Below the pieces are notes generated by a model. The model was not told the origin of the DNA, searched no databases, and saw only the letters and a list, made by a program, of their open reading frames with translations. 64,000 nucleotides of DNA from JAHDFB01 sp965658745 (lineage in GTDB: Bacteria > Bacteroidota > Bacteroidia > Chitinophagales > Saprospiraceae), in NCBI GenBank assembly GCA_965658745.1, contig CBFHTK010000003.1:310001-374000 (forward strand), given 5' to 3'. Position 1 is the stretch's first letter. The number at the start of each line of letters is the position of its first letter. The position numbers were made by a program, and so were the translations under genes. Of this stretch, positions 36,229 to 44,787 are shown one piece after another.

Positions 36229-37896
36229 ATGAAAAAGATCTGTTTTTTGGTTTCTTTCCTATCAATTGGATTATTAGCTCATTCAGAATGTATTTCTGGA
36301 AATTGCTCCAATGGAAAAGGCATCTATAGCTTCACGGATGGTAGCCTTTACGAAGGACAGTTCAAAAATCGATTGTTTCATGGTAAAGGAATCATGAAGT
36401 ACGCAAATGGAAATGTATACATTGGAAATTGGGTGAAAAACAAGCGTGTCGGAAAAGGTCAGCTCACTTTTGCAAACGGAGATCAATACCGAGGTGACTT
36501 TGAAAACAATCAATTTTGGGGAATTGGTACATATCGCTATGCAGATGGAGACACTTACAGTGGCGCATGGGCAAATAACCTCGCGAATGGAAAGGGTGTC
36601 TTCAGTTTTGCTTCAAAAGAACGTTATGAAGGTGAACTTGTAAATGGTAAGTTCAACGGAGTAGGTGCATTCTTTTATGCTGATGGTACAGTTTTCATTG
36701 GAAACTGGAAGGATAACAAAAAACATGGTGAGGGGAAAATGCACTTTCCTTCTGGCGAAAAACTTTGTAGAATCTGGGTTGAAGACGAACTTGAGGATAG
36801 GCAGTTTGCTAATAAATCTGAGCAGGTCACAAAGTTCAAACCTAATGAAGAACAGCTAATTCAGGAGTATTGGAAAGATTGCTCAAACTCGTTTTGTCAT
36901 CGAGAAATTGGGCAGCTAGATTACCGCGATGGAAGCTACTGGCAAGGATCATTTATTGATGGTCAACCTGCAGGACAAGGCACTATGTTTTATTCGGGAG
37001 GAAATCGCTATATGGGCGAAATCGCGTCGCACGCTCCCAATGGTGAAGGCATTATGTATTTTGCCAATGGTCAAATAATCGGAGGTATTTGGAAAGACGG
37101 TTATCCAATAAAGCAAAAACCGCTCACCGAAATTAAGACAAAACCGAAAAGAGAAAAAAGGGCTGACGTGGACGAGAGTGTCAAGATATGGGCGGTAATT
37201 GTAGGTGTCGCTTCCTATGCACATATGTCAAGTTTGCGTTATACTGATGACGATGCTTATCAAATTTTTGCCTTTCTAAAAAGTCCTGAAGGGGGTGCGT
37301 TGCCAAACGATCAAATAAAATTACTGATAGACGAAAATGCAACTCGTCAAAACATTTTAGCTGCGATGAATGAAGTCCTATTGAAAGCGGACGAAAACGA
37401 TGTGGTTCTAATGTACTACAGTGGCCATGGCCTGCCAGGTATGTTTTTACCAATAGACTTCGATGGCTATAAAAATAGCTTACAACATGAAGAAGTCCTT
37501 GAAATCTTTAATCGGTCAAAGGCTAAACATAAACTCTGCATTGCCGATGCATGCCATTCTGGAAGTTTGCTGGCTAGCAGGACTCCTTTCAAAAATCGCA
37601 TTAAGCAATTTTACGATGTTTACGAAAAAACAAGAGGAGGAACAGCATTGATTATGTCTAGTAAAAGCCAAGAAGTCTCACTTGAAGCCTCTGGACTACG
37701 TCAAGGTGTCTTTAGTCATTATCTAATCAGAGGACTACAAGGAGAAGCTGACTACAACGACAATAAAATCGTCACGGTTTCAGAATTATATGATTTTATA
37801 GATGACGGAGTAAGAGACTATTCTAAGGACAAACAGAAACCAAGTATCGCGGGAAATTATGATCCAGAAATGCCAATAAGCAATGTTCGATACTAA
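36229..37896 (+). CDS. secreted MORN-repeat protein with C14 caspase domain
   Basis: The ATG at 36229 opens a signal peptide (ending LLAHSE). Seven MORN repeats follow, for example GKGIMKYANGNVYIGNW and GIGTYRYADGDTYSGAW; after a linker there are three more (from about residue 235 to 305). The C-terminal 220 residues are a caspase-like peptidase: strand WAVIVGVASYAHMSSLRY, catalytic His at about residue 400 in YYSGHG, and catalytic Cys at about 442 in ADACHSGS. Both residues are present, so activity is expected. The gene converges on a sigma/anti-sigma pair with a 4-base overlap. The substrate and role are unknown. Confidence 0.88.
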   Translation: MKKICFLVSFLSIGLLAHSECISGNCSNGKGIYSFTDGSLYEGQFKNRLFHGKGIMKYANGNVYIGNWVKNKRVGKGQLTFANGDQYRGDFENNQFWGIGTYRYADGDTYSGAWANNLANGKGVFSFASKERYEGELVNGKFNGVGAFFYADGTVFIGNWKDNKKHGEGKMHFPSGEKLCRIWVEDELEDRQFANKSEQVTKFKPNEEQLIQEYWKDCSNSFCHREIGQLDYRDGSYWQGSFIDGQPAGQGTMFYSGGNRYMGEIASHAPNGEGIMYFANGQIIGGIWKDGYPIKQKPLTEIKTKPKREKRADVDESVKIWAVIVGVASYAHMSSLRYTDDDAYQIFAFLKSPEGGALPNDQIKLLIDENATRQNILAAMNEVLLKADENDVVLMYYSGHGLPGMFLPIDFDGYKNSLQHEEVLEIFNRSKAKHKLCIADACHSGSLLASRTPFKNRIKQFYDVYEKTRGGTALIMSSKSQEVSLEASGLRQGVFSHYLIRGLQGEADYNDNKIVTVSELYDFIDDGVRDYSKDKQKPSIAGNYDPEMPISNVRY

Positions 37897-38582
37897 CCTC
37901 TGAGTCGTCCCCAGAAATTATTCACTTTATCGTTGAGTTTTACCGCTTGAGGGTAGTTATTATGTGTGGCGTCATCAAGAATCTTTGAAAGTACAGATTG
38001 GAAATAAGCATCTGACCTTCCATTTTCCATGTATGATACTAGAGCGAGCATCCATTCTTTGTTCTCTTGTATGACATCTGCATCGATTGTAATTTGATCC
38101 AATGCCTCCCTTGCTTCTTGGTACTGCCTATTATCGATGTAATTATTTGCTAATTCCAAAGGTTTGTAATAGGAGGATAGCAGCAATGGATCGGTCGGTG
38201 TTGCATCACTATTTCTTTGAATTCGCTGTTCTGAGGAAAGTCTAAATTGATCAGCTACTTGAGTAGGTTCTAATTTCTTAAATTGTACCATTGACACTCC
38301 TAAGATTATAATCAAAGTAGCAATAAACGAAGCAAGAATCCACCATTTATTATAAGTCTTTGGCATTGAATCGGAATCTCCGGACTTGTCAATTTCTCTA
38401 AACATTGCACGCAATGATGACTCTTCATCGGCTTTTAGAACTTCAGCAGATAGTCGATATTGATGCCAGGTTTCCTTCAGACCAGGATCCTTCTCCAATG
38501 CGTTTAGAAACTCTTGCTTTTCAGAGTCAGATAATATGCCCTTTGAATAGTTATCAAATAATTCCTGTTGATCATCCGTCAT
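37893..38582 (-). CDS. membrane anti-sigma-like protein
   Basis: The first 80 residues are helical and acidic (ELFDNYSKGILSDSEKQEF, a pattern often seen in Bacteroidota anti-sigma domains). One membrane segment follows near residues 85-105 (WWILASFIATLIIILGV), then an extracytoplasmic helical domain with a TPR-like pair of helices (NYIDNRQYQEAREALDQI, WMLALVSYMENGRSDAYF). The gene overlaps the upstream sigma factor by 4 bases. The cytoplasmic domain should bind the sigma factor; the outer TPR-like part could sense a partner. Confidence 0.72.
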   Translation of the reverse strand: MTDDQQELFDNYSKGILSDSEKQEFLNALEKDPGLKETWHQYRLSAEVLKADEESSLRAMFREIDKSGDSDSMPKTYNKWWILASFIATLIIILGVSMVQFKKLEPTQVADQFRLSSEQRIQRNSDATPTDPLLLSSYYKPLELANNYIDNRQYQEAREALDQITIDADVIQENKEWMLALVSYMENGRSDAYFQSVLSKILDDATHNNYPQAVKLNDKVNNFWGRLRG

Positions 38583-39178
38583 ACCAAAAATTGTTTAAGT
38601 TCAGGAAAATCTTTTGCATACTCCGTTAGCTTTTGAAAACACTTGTATTTCTTTTTTCGTGCGGCATGTTCATTCTTAATAGTCAATAATGATGCAATTT
38701 CGCGAAAAGAATAGTTTTGTTGCCACAGTTTAAGAAGTTCTCTACACGTTTCGGGAATCTTTTGCATCAATACACTTATCTGCTCTTGCATTTCCTTTCG
38801 CGTGAAATAACTCTCTGTTGTATCTTCCGAGCCATATACTTCCCAATTGTTATCAACAATTTCCTCTGTTTTTCGTCGCCTAGTTTTGTTCAGTAATATG
38901 TTTTTTGCGATACTTGTCAAGTATACGTGAATATTTGTGTCTTCTTTTACCTTATTGGCTTTCACGTTATTTCTGAATATGATAATTGCATCATGCACAA
39001 CATCTTTAACTTCCGCCAACGGAATGTTATAGTTGTTAATTAAGCTCGCTAAGTAGCTTGTGTAGTTGTAACTTGAATAAATCACAGACAATGCATTGCG
39101 TTCTTTAGCTCCACCCCATCTGATGTAGTTCATCAGACTCTTACTTCGTTTTTGTATTTGCTTTTTCGTTAGAAACAC
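38579..39178 (-). CDS. ECF RNA polymerase sigma factor
   Basis: Region 2 reads AEVKDVVHDAIIIFRNN and YLTSIAKNILLNKTRRRK, and region 4 reads LLKLWQQNYSFREIASLLTI with a recognition helix NEHAARKKKYKCFQKL. The 199-residue protein is of the divergent ECF type often encoded with membrane anti-sigma and protease or CHAT genes in Bacteroidota. Stop and start codons of the sigma and anti-sigma genes overlap (ATGA). Its promoter should lie in the 200 bases upstream, where I see no clear consensus. Confidence 0.83.
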   Translation of the reverse strand: MFLTKKQIQKRSKSLMNYIRWGGAKERNALSVIYSSYNYTSYLASLINNYNIPLAEVKDVVHDAIIIFRNNVKANKVKEDTNIHVYLTSIAKNILLNKTRRRKTEEIVDNNWEVYGSEDTTESYFTRKEMQEQISVLMQKIPETCRELLKLWQQNYSFREIASLLTIKNEHAARKKKYKCFQKLTEYAKDFPELKQFLV

Positions 39179-39396
39179 ACTATCGCTTTAAGGTAACTCA
39201 ATTTGTGAATTGGCTTAAAGATAGATAGTCAGTTCATGAAATACAATAGGAGCATCGCTAAGAAACATAAATTCGAGGAAATAACTCTACTCCGGAATTT
39301 ACGTATATGAATTGGAATATCTCTTGAGAATTTTGCGTTGTAGCTCAGAGACCGCTTGATACAATGGTAACAAATATTGGCATATTTGCATTCAAG

Positions 39397-39936
39397 TTAC
39401 TTGTAACGATTCTTCCGCGAAAGACGAATATAGTCGATCCCTAACTCATCCTTTGTTTTTGATTTAGAATTAAATCTAGCTTTTTCATACGCTTTTATAG
39501 CCCTAGTGTTGTGAGGATGCACGTCAATCCAAATCTTATCCACATGATACTTTTCCTCTAGATAAGCGCTAATGAGTTTGATTGCACTTGAACCATATCC
39601 TTTTGACCAGTTGTCTTTATCGTAAATTATAATATCCACATCAACTTCATTGGACTAAATCTCATTATAGTTTATCTGGCCGATCTTGCTGCCTTTCTGA
39701 ATAATATGAAAACACCTGCCTTTTCGATTCTCAATATCCTTAAAATAATAGCCTTGCCAATCTTTAAAAAAGCTACTCTTGTCTGGTACCGAATCTCCAT
39801 ATTTCGCACCATACCACAAGGCTGTTCCATCACTGTGAGTAGCATGATTAAAAAAATACTCTTTTTCTTCACCAGAAATAGGAACCAACTCTACATACCT
39901 TCCTTTAATTCGCTCTTCGATAACTTTCGAATTTAT
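39397..39936 (-). pseudogene. decayed GNAT acetyltransferase
   Basis: Two frames in the same phase make one GNAT protein: residues reading RYVELVPISGEEKEYFF ... IGQINYNEI, a TAG stop at 39655-39657, then VDIIIYDKDNWSKGYGSSAIKL with the acetyl-CoA loop and IWIDVHPHNTRAIKAYEKARF. The stop is in the middle of the fold. The N-terminal part also lacks an ATG: the in-frame codon in the expected position near 39934 reads ATA. Loss of the start plus a nonsense codon argues for real decay rather than one sequencing error. Confidence 0.75.
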
Positions 39937-40011
39937 CGATAAAGATAATAATACTCTTGAAACTAACTATTGATAAAAGTAGTGAAAACAATCTGATCAG
40001 ATCAAAGAAAA

Positions 40012-40038
40012 CCCTACTTGACTCGAGTCAAAGTAGGG
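40012..40038 (-). terminator. intrinsic terminator after clpX
   Basis: CCCTACTTGACTC and GAGTCAAAGTAGGG pair with one bulge. On the minus strand the hairpin is followed by TTTTCTTT. Confidence 0.7.
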
Positions 40039-40068
40039 CCTTGATGTATTACTTAAAACATTCAACTA

Positions 40069-41307
40069 CTAACTGACCTTTCTTAATTTTGAAAGTTTTG
40101 ATTTTTTCAATTGATCTTGAGCGTATTGAGATGAAACCTTGAATTCTTTTACATCCTTTTGGGATGGTAGGTCAAACATTGCATCTGTTAATATCGCCTC
40201 GCAAATACTTCTTAACCCTCTTGCTCCAAGCTTGTACTCTAGAGCCTTTGTCGCTATAAAATCTAGCGCTTCTTTAGAGAACTCCAGTTTGATCCCTTCT
40301 AAATTGAAAAGCATAGAATATTGCTTGATCAAGGCATTTTTTGGCTTTGTCAAGATTGCAATCAGGGTTTCCTTATCGAGTGGGTCTAGGTAGGTCAACA
40401 CTGGTACACGACCAATCAATTCAGGAATCAACCCGAAAGACTTGATATCTTGATGCGTTATATATTGCAATAGGTTTTCAGTATCTACCCGAACAGTGTC
40501 ATCATTATTGAATCCTATTACTTGAGTATTCATTCTGCGAGCAATAATCTTATCAATTCCATCAAACGCACCTCCGCAGATAAAGAGGATATTGGTTGTA
40601 TCAACTTTAATCATCTTTTGCTCAGGATGCTTTCTTCCGCCTTGTGGCGGTACATTAACCTCAGTTCCTTCTAGCATCTTCAACATTGCTTGCTGCACAC
40701 CTTCTCCACTAACATCTCGTGTAATAGAAGGATTATCGTTCTTTCGAGCAATTTTATCGATTTCATCAATATATACAATACCTTGCTGAGCAGCCTCAAC
40801 ATTATAATCGCAAGCTTGTAATAACCTACTCAACATGCTCTCTACATCTTCTCCGACATACCCAGCTTCTGTAAAAACGGTAGCGTCAACTATTGTGAAA
40901 GGTACATCTAGAAAGCTTGCAATAGTTTTAGCAAGTAAAGTTTTTCCCGTTCCCGTTTCACCAACAAACAGAATATTTGATTTTTCAATGTTTACATCAT
41001 CTTTTGAGCTGTGATTTAGCCGTTTGTAATGATTATAAACTGCAACTGCTAGATATTTTTTTGCTTCTGTCTGTCCAATAATATAATCATCAAGGTATTC
41101 CTTGATCGCATGAGGTGTCATGTCTTTGGGCATATTGAAAGAATCTCCCACTAGCGCTTCACGACTTCCGACTTCCTCCTTAATAATATCTGCAGCTTGA
41201 TCAACACAGATTTCGCAAATGTGCCCGTCAATTCCAGCAATTAGAATCGCCGCCTCTTTCTTATCTCTCCCGCAAAAGGAGCATCTATAATTTGCTTTAC
41301 TTTTCAT
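40069..41307 (-). CDS. clpX: ATP-dependent Clp protease ATP-binding subunit ClpX
   Basis: ClpX is the unfoldase that feeds ClpP. The N-terminal zinc domain has Cys9, Cys12, Cys31 and Cys34. The AAA+ domain contains Walker A GETGTGKT, Walker B VYIDEIDKI and the pore loop GYVGEDVE. The IGF-type loop for ClpP docking appears as VIGFNND. Length 412 is standard. The gene is not directly joined to clpP: about 330 bases and a terminator separate them, so the two are likely transcribed separately. Confidence 0.97.
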   Translation of the reverse strand: MKSKANYRCSFCGRDKKEAAILIAGIDGHICEICVDQAADIIKEEVGSREALVGDSFNMPKDMTPHAIKEYLDDYIIGQTEAKKYLAVAVYNHYKRLNHSSKDDVNIEKSNILFVGETGTGKTLLAKTIASFLDVPFTIVDATVFTEAGYVGEDVESMLSRLLQACDYNVEAAQQGIVYIDEIDKIARKNDNPSITRDVSGEGVQQAMLKMLEGTEVNVPPQGGRKHPEQKMIKVDTTNILFICGGAFDGIDKIIARRMNTQVIGFNNDDTVRVDTENLLQYITHQDIKSFGLIPELIGRVPVLTYLDPLDKETLIAILTKPKNALIKQYSMLFNLEGIKLEFSKEALDFIATKALEYKLGARGLRSICEAILTDAMFDLPSQKDVKEFKVSSQYAQDQLKKSKLSKLRKVS

Positions 41308-41637
41308 TAGAATTATTTATAGGTACCTAAGAATATAACCTATCGTCATTCAATAGAGTTTAAAATGGCCTTGTGTCATTAAATAATGAGTTCTCAACAT
41401 TTTCAATAAGAGTTCTTTCGATCATTTAATGATGCGTCAGCCTTCATTCTCTATCACAACAAAGGTATGAAATTATCTCTTTTCTCAATTGTCTTAAAAC
41501 CTCGTGAAATCATCATAAATATTGAGGCGTTGATATTTCGAGCAGCTCCAAACCCATTTGTCAATAGGATAAAAAAGCCCTCCGCATAACGCAGAAGGCT
41601 TTCTTATTCTTATCACTAGAGTGAATAAAATTTACTT
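41308..41637. other. clpP-clpX intergenic region with two palindromes
   Basis: Besides the clpP terminator this region holds two short palindromes of similar sequence, TCATTAAATAATGA (41376-41389) and ATCATTTAATGAT (41421-41433), with centres about 45 bases apart and 70-125 bases upstream of clpX. They may be an operator pair. No gene is seen. Confidence 0.35.
41572..41605 (-). terminator. intrinsic terminator after clpP
   Basis: On the minus strand AGCCTTCTGCG pairs with CGGAGGGCT around a short loop and is followed by T6. Confidence 0.75.
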
Positions 41638-42339
41638 TTAAGATGCTTTTTCACCTCTTGCAAGAACCTCATCTACAAGACCGTAGTCTTTTGCCTCTGT
41701 TGCAGTCATCCATCTATCTCTCAAGCAATCTTGTTCGATTGTATCAAAATCTTTATCTGTATGATGCACATATATATGATAAAGCTCATTTCGAAGATCT
41801 TTGATCAAATTATAACTGATTTCCATGTCAGTAAACTGTCCCTGCATTCCTCCACTTGGTTGGTGAATCATAACTCTCGAATGCGGCAAACAAGTTCTTT
41901 TTCCTTTTGTGCCTGCGCATAAAAGAATAGAACCCATAGATGCAGCTAATCCAGTACAGATTGTTCCGATATCAGGTGAGACATATTGCATCGTGTCATA
42001 AATTCCCATTCCTGCAATTACTGAACCTCCTGGAGAATTGATAAACATCTGAATATCTCTTTTTGGATCTGTAGACTCAAGAAAAAGTAGTTGTGCTTGA
42101 ATGACGTTTGCAACGTAATCATTCACAGGAACTCCCATGAAGATAATACGATCCATCATTAAACGAGAAAAAACATCCATTCCTACAACGTTCATCTGAC
42201 GCTCTTCAATAACCTGAGGAGTAAAACCATTGATATTTGGAGCTGCAGTCCCTGCAGATTCCATATATTTTTCTAGATGCATGCTACTCATGTTCATATG
42301 CTTAGTAGCGTACTTCTTAAATTCATCTTTATGAAACAT
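41638..42339 (-). CDS. clpP: ATP-dependent Clp protease proteolytic subunit
   Basis: ClpP is the barrel-shaped serine protease partner of ClpX. The nucleophile is in GLAASMGS, the catalytic His in MIHQPSGG, and the catalytic Asp should be in the segment beginning YVHHTDKDFDTIEQDCLRD. The open frame runs up to 42540, but the first 67 codons are hydrophobic, AT-rich and unlike any ClpP. The ATG at 42339 (MFHKDEFKKYATKH) gives 233 residues, a normal length in Bacteroidota. Trigger factor is not encoded nearby. Confidence 0.94.
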   Translation of the reverse strand: MFHKDEFKKYATKHMNMSSMHLEKYMESAGTAAPNINGFTPQVIEERQMNVVGMDVFSRLMMDRIIFMGVPVNDYVANVIQAQLLFLESTDPKRDIQMFINSPGGSVIAGMGIYDTMQYVSPDIGTICTGLAASMGSILLCAGTKGKRTCLPHSRVMIHQPSGGMQGQFTDMEISYNLIKDLRNELYHIYVHHTDKDFDTIEQDCLRDRWMTATEAKDYGLVDEVLARGEKAS

Positions 42340-42540
42340 AGAATTAATTTTTAAAGTGAAGCTGTCTCTACTTAGAGACATCAAAAAAACATTCGCAAAA
42401 AATAACGAATATATAACCAACAGTATTACTAGACAAATGTTGTCATACAATGTTCGACTAGTGCAACAGTTTTTAGGACATACTCTCCAAATAATATATT
42501 CCGTAGCTAACAAATACATACAAGACAAAATGGGCCCCAA

Positions 42541-43626
42541 CTAGAAAGGGTAACCAATCCCGCCACTTAGAATAAGATTATTTGAAGCCCAATTCAACAA
42601 TCCTGGATCTGGGTTCTGATGTATCCATCGACTTCCACTCACTTCATATGGTGTATAAAGAGGAATTCCAATGTCCCCTCTCAAAACTACGTATGAAAAA
42701 TCAAGTCTAATCCCAAAGCCGCTATTAAATGCAAGTTCTTTGTAGAATGTATCCAATCCAAAAGTTCCTCCTGGGATATCAATGTCTTCTCGATACAACC
42801 ATACATTTCCAGCATCCATAAAAAATGCTCCTCTAAAAACTGAATATATAGGAAAGCGATACTCAGCATTAAGCAAAAGACGTATATCTCCAGCTTGATC
42901 TATAGGATTGGCAAGTGTCGAATTGGCTTGAACAGACGTATTCCTTCCAGGACCAACTGATTGAAAACCGAAACCACGCAAAGTCGAAGCACCCCCTATA
43001 AAATAGCGTCGAGTAAACGGAGTAATTGTGCTGTTCCCATAGGCCAATACTTGCCCTACTGCAGCTCGAAAAACAAATGCTTCCTTGGATGTAAAATCTC
43101 GAGTAAAATGATAATTGAGATCTAGCTTCGCAAACTGTGAAATATCTGCTGAACCGATTCGCGGTTGAATCCCTGTAAGATCTGAAACTGAATTGGCAAT
43201 GAGCCCTGAACTCTCTACGCTGGCTCTGAGATCATAATGATTTTGATGCCTTTTGGGGCTGGAGTAACTATAAGTATACTTCGTTCCTAAAATAAAATTG
43301 TCAGAGTATGACAGTCCTATCGTTGGATTAGCATTGACAATTGAGTCATAAGAACTAGTCGTTGTAAATAGATTTGTGAGATTAAAAAATGCTGGTTCTA
43401 AAATGTGGTTACCTCTTTTATCAGTATTCCAGGCATATTCCCAAGTCAAATTAAGTGTATTAGCTGTGAAGTACTGAGTCCAAAGTTGAAAGTTCTCTTT
43501 GATGGAAAAGCTAGTTTTTGGGACAATGGACGAACGGAATCTCTTAACTGGAAATGGAACTAAGAGCCTAGCAATTTCATGTTTAAACTCTAGATTAGCA
43601 TTCAAAATAGAGAACCTTAAGCGTTG
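42541..43626 (-). pseudogene. C-terminal beta-barrel of TamA/TamL (Omp85), lacking POTRA domains
   Basis: The coding sequence is the 16-stranded Omp85 barrel only, with the conserved lid-loop motif RRYFIGGASTLRGFGFQSVGPG, a late GAFFMDAGNVWL strand and a final strand ending SGGIGYPF. Intact Bacteroidota TamL proteins also have a signal peptide or lipobox and several POTRA domains, about 400 residues more. A TTG at 43605 is the only start offered. Upstream in the same frame, VNQRLRFSILNANLEF also fits barrel sequence, so the frame continues back to the junction with the TamB fragment. A fused deletion product or assembly error is likely. Confidence 0.72.
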
Positions 43627-44609
43627 ATTAACACTCTGAACCTCAGACTAAGGTCAGTATTAACTGCATTCTTCCCGGCCAATAGAGCAGTATTTCCAAG
43701 TTCCAAACGATTATCTGAGAAGTCAATATTTGTACTAAACTTATCAACTTGAAAGCGGTCATTAATATTGACTGCTAATTGACTCAAAGCAGTCTTAAAC
43801 TGCTTGTCATCGAATTCGACATCCTTTAAATGAGCTGTTAAGTCTCTAAGGTTTATATAGTCTGGATCAAAAGAATTGGAATTTTGAGCATCTCTTACAC
43901 TGTAGAAAGCATTGCTTTCGATAATCGATATTTCCTTGAAACTTAGCTCATATGGAAAGTCTTTAAAAGGAAATTTAGTAAAAGTACTCTCTTCAATATC
44001 AATACTTTCATCGTTAGTTCTAGCATATATATATGACAGATCAACACCGTCCAAGTTTAGTCTATCAAATTCAAGTTTTGATTCTTCAAGATCAAGAAGT
44101 GAAACATTGAGAGTAACATCCTCTGCACTGAATGAGAGTGACTGTTCTTGCATGATAAAATCAATATCTGAATCCAAAAGTGATATCTCGTCTAAGTTGA
44201 TCGTCATCCCAGACTCCGTTTCATTGAGAGTATCTGTTGATTCAAAAGCATCCAGAAGGAATTGAAAATTAAGAGTTTGTGTCGAGTCTTCCCTCAGCTT
44301 AATCCTTGTGCCAGAGAATTCAATGTCATTTACCTCTACAGTATTCCCCAACAACTTCCAAAATGCAAAATCAGCATATAGGGATTCTGAATAAACGAGA
44401 GTATCACTATGCTGATCTTCTATATATAGCCCTTGAAGACAAACTTCATCAACAAAGTTGAGATAGAATCTATCAATCGTAACGGTTGTTTCAAGCTCTT
44501 CTGAAAGTCGCTGAGTGACGATAGATATGATTTTGTTTTGTACCGGAGGAAGTAACACTAAGAGCAATAAGAGAAAAATCAGCGCAAGTAAAATAGTACC
44601 GGCTTTCAA
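43617..44609 (-). pseudogene. N-terminal fragment of TamB (translocation and assembly module)
   Basis: After an N-terminal membrane anchor (TILLALIFLLLLLVLLPPVQ) the sequence has the AsmA/TamB pattern of beta-strands: LEETVTIDRFYL-like opening, the GLYIEDQHSDTLVYSESLYADF segment and repeated short strands. Family proteins in this phylum have 1400 residues or more, with a C-terminal DUF490 domain. This one stops after 330 codons, immediately before the TamL barrel fragment. Together they look like what remains after loss of the tamB 3' part and the tamL 5' part. Confidence 0.72.
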
Positions 44610-44728
44610 GGCAAGCTTGAATGGCTTAGATTTAATGCTGCTCAGGAAATAAAATTACAATCTGTTGTGACCGCTAAACTCCTTGATCTATTTATATGTT
44701 CACTTCCCTCTACTACAATGCTAAATAA

Positions 44729-44770
44729 AAAAAGGCTGTGTAGAACCATCTACACAACCTTTTATTATTT
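44729..44770 (-). terminator. intrinsic terminator after the PpiD-like gene
   Basis: AAGGCTGTGTAGA and TCTACACAACCTT pair around ACCA (one G-U pair). On the minus strand a T7 tract follows. Confidence 0.75.
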
Positions 44771-44787
44771 GTTTAAGACTAATTCGG

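Noticed and set aside
39330..39400. Sequence GTTGTAGCTCAGAGACCGCTTG resembling part of a tRNA gene
   Set aside because: No acceptor or anticodon stem can be built around it.
42340..42540. 67-codon N-terminal extension of clpP
   Set aside because: It is hydrophobic and AT-rich, unlike any ClpP, and the ATG at 42339 gives the normal family length.
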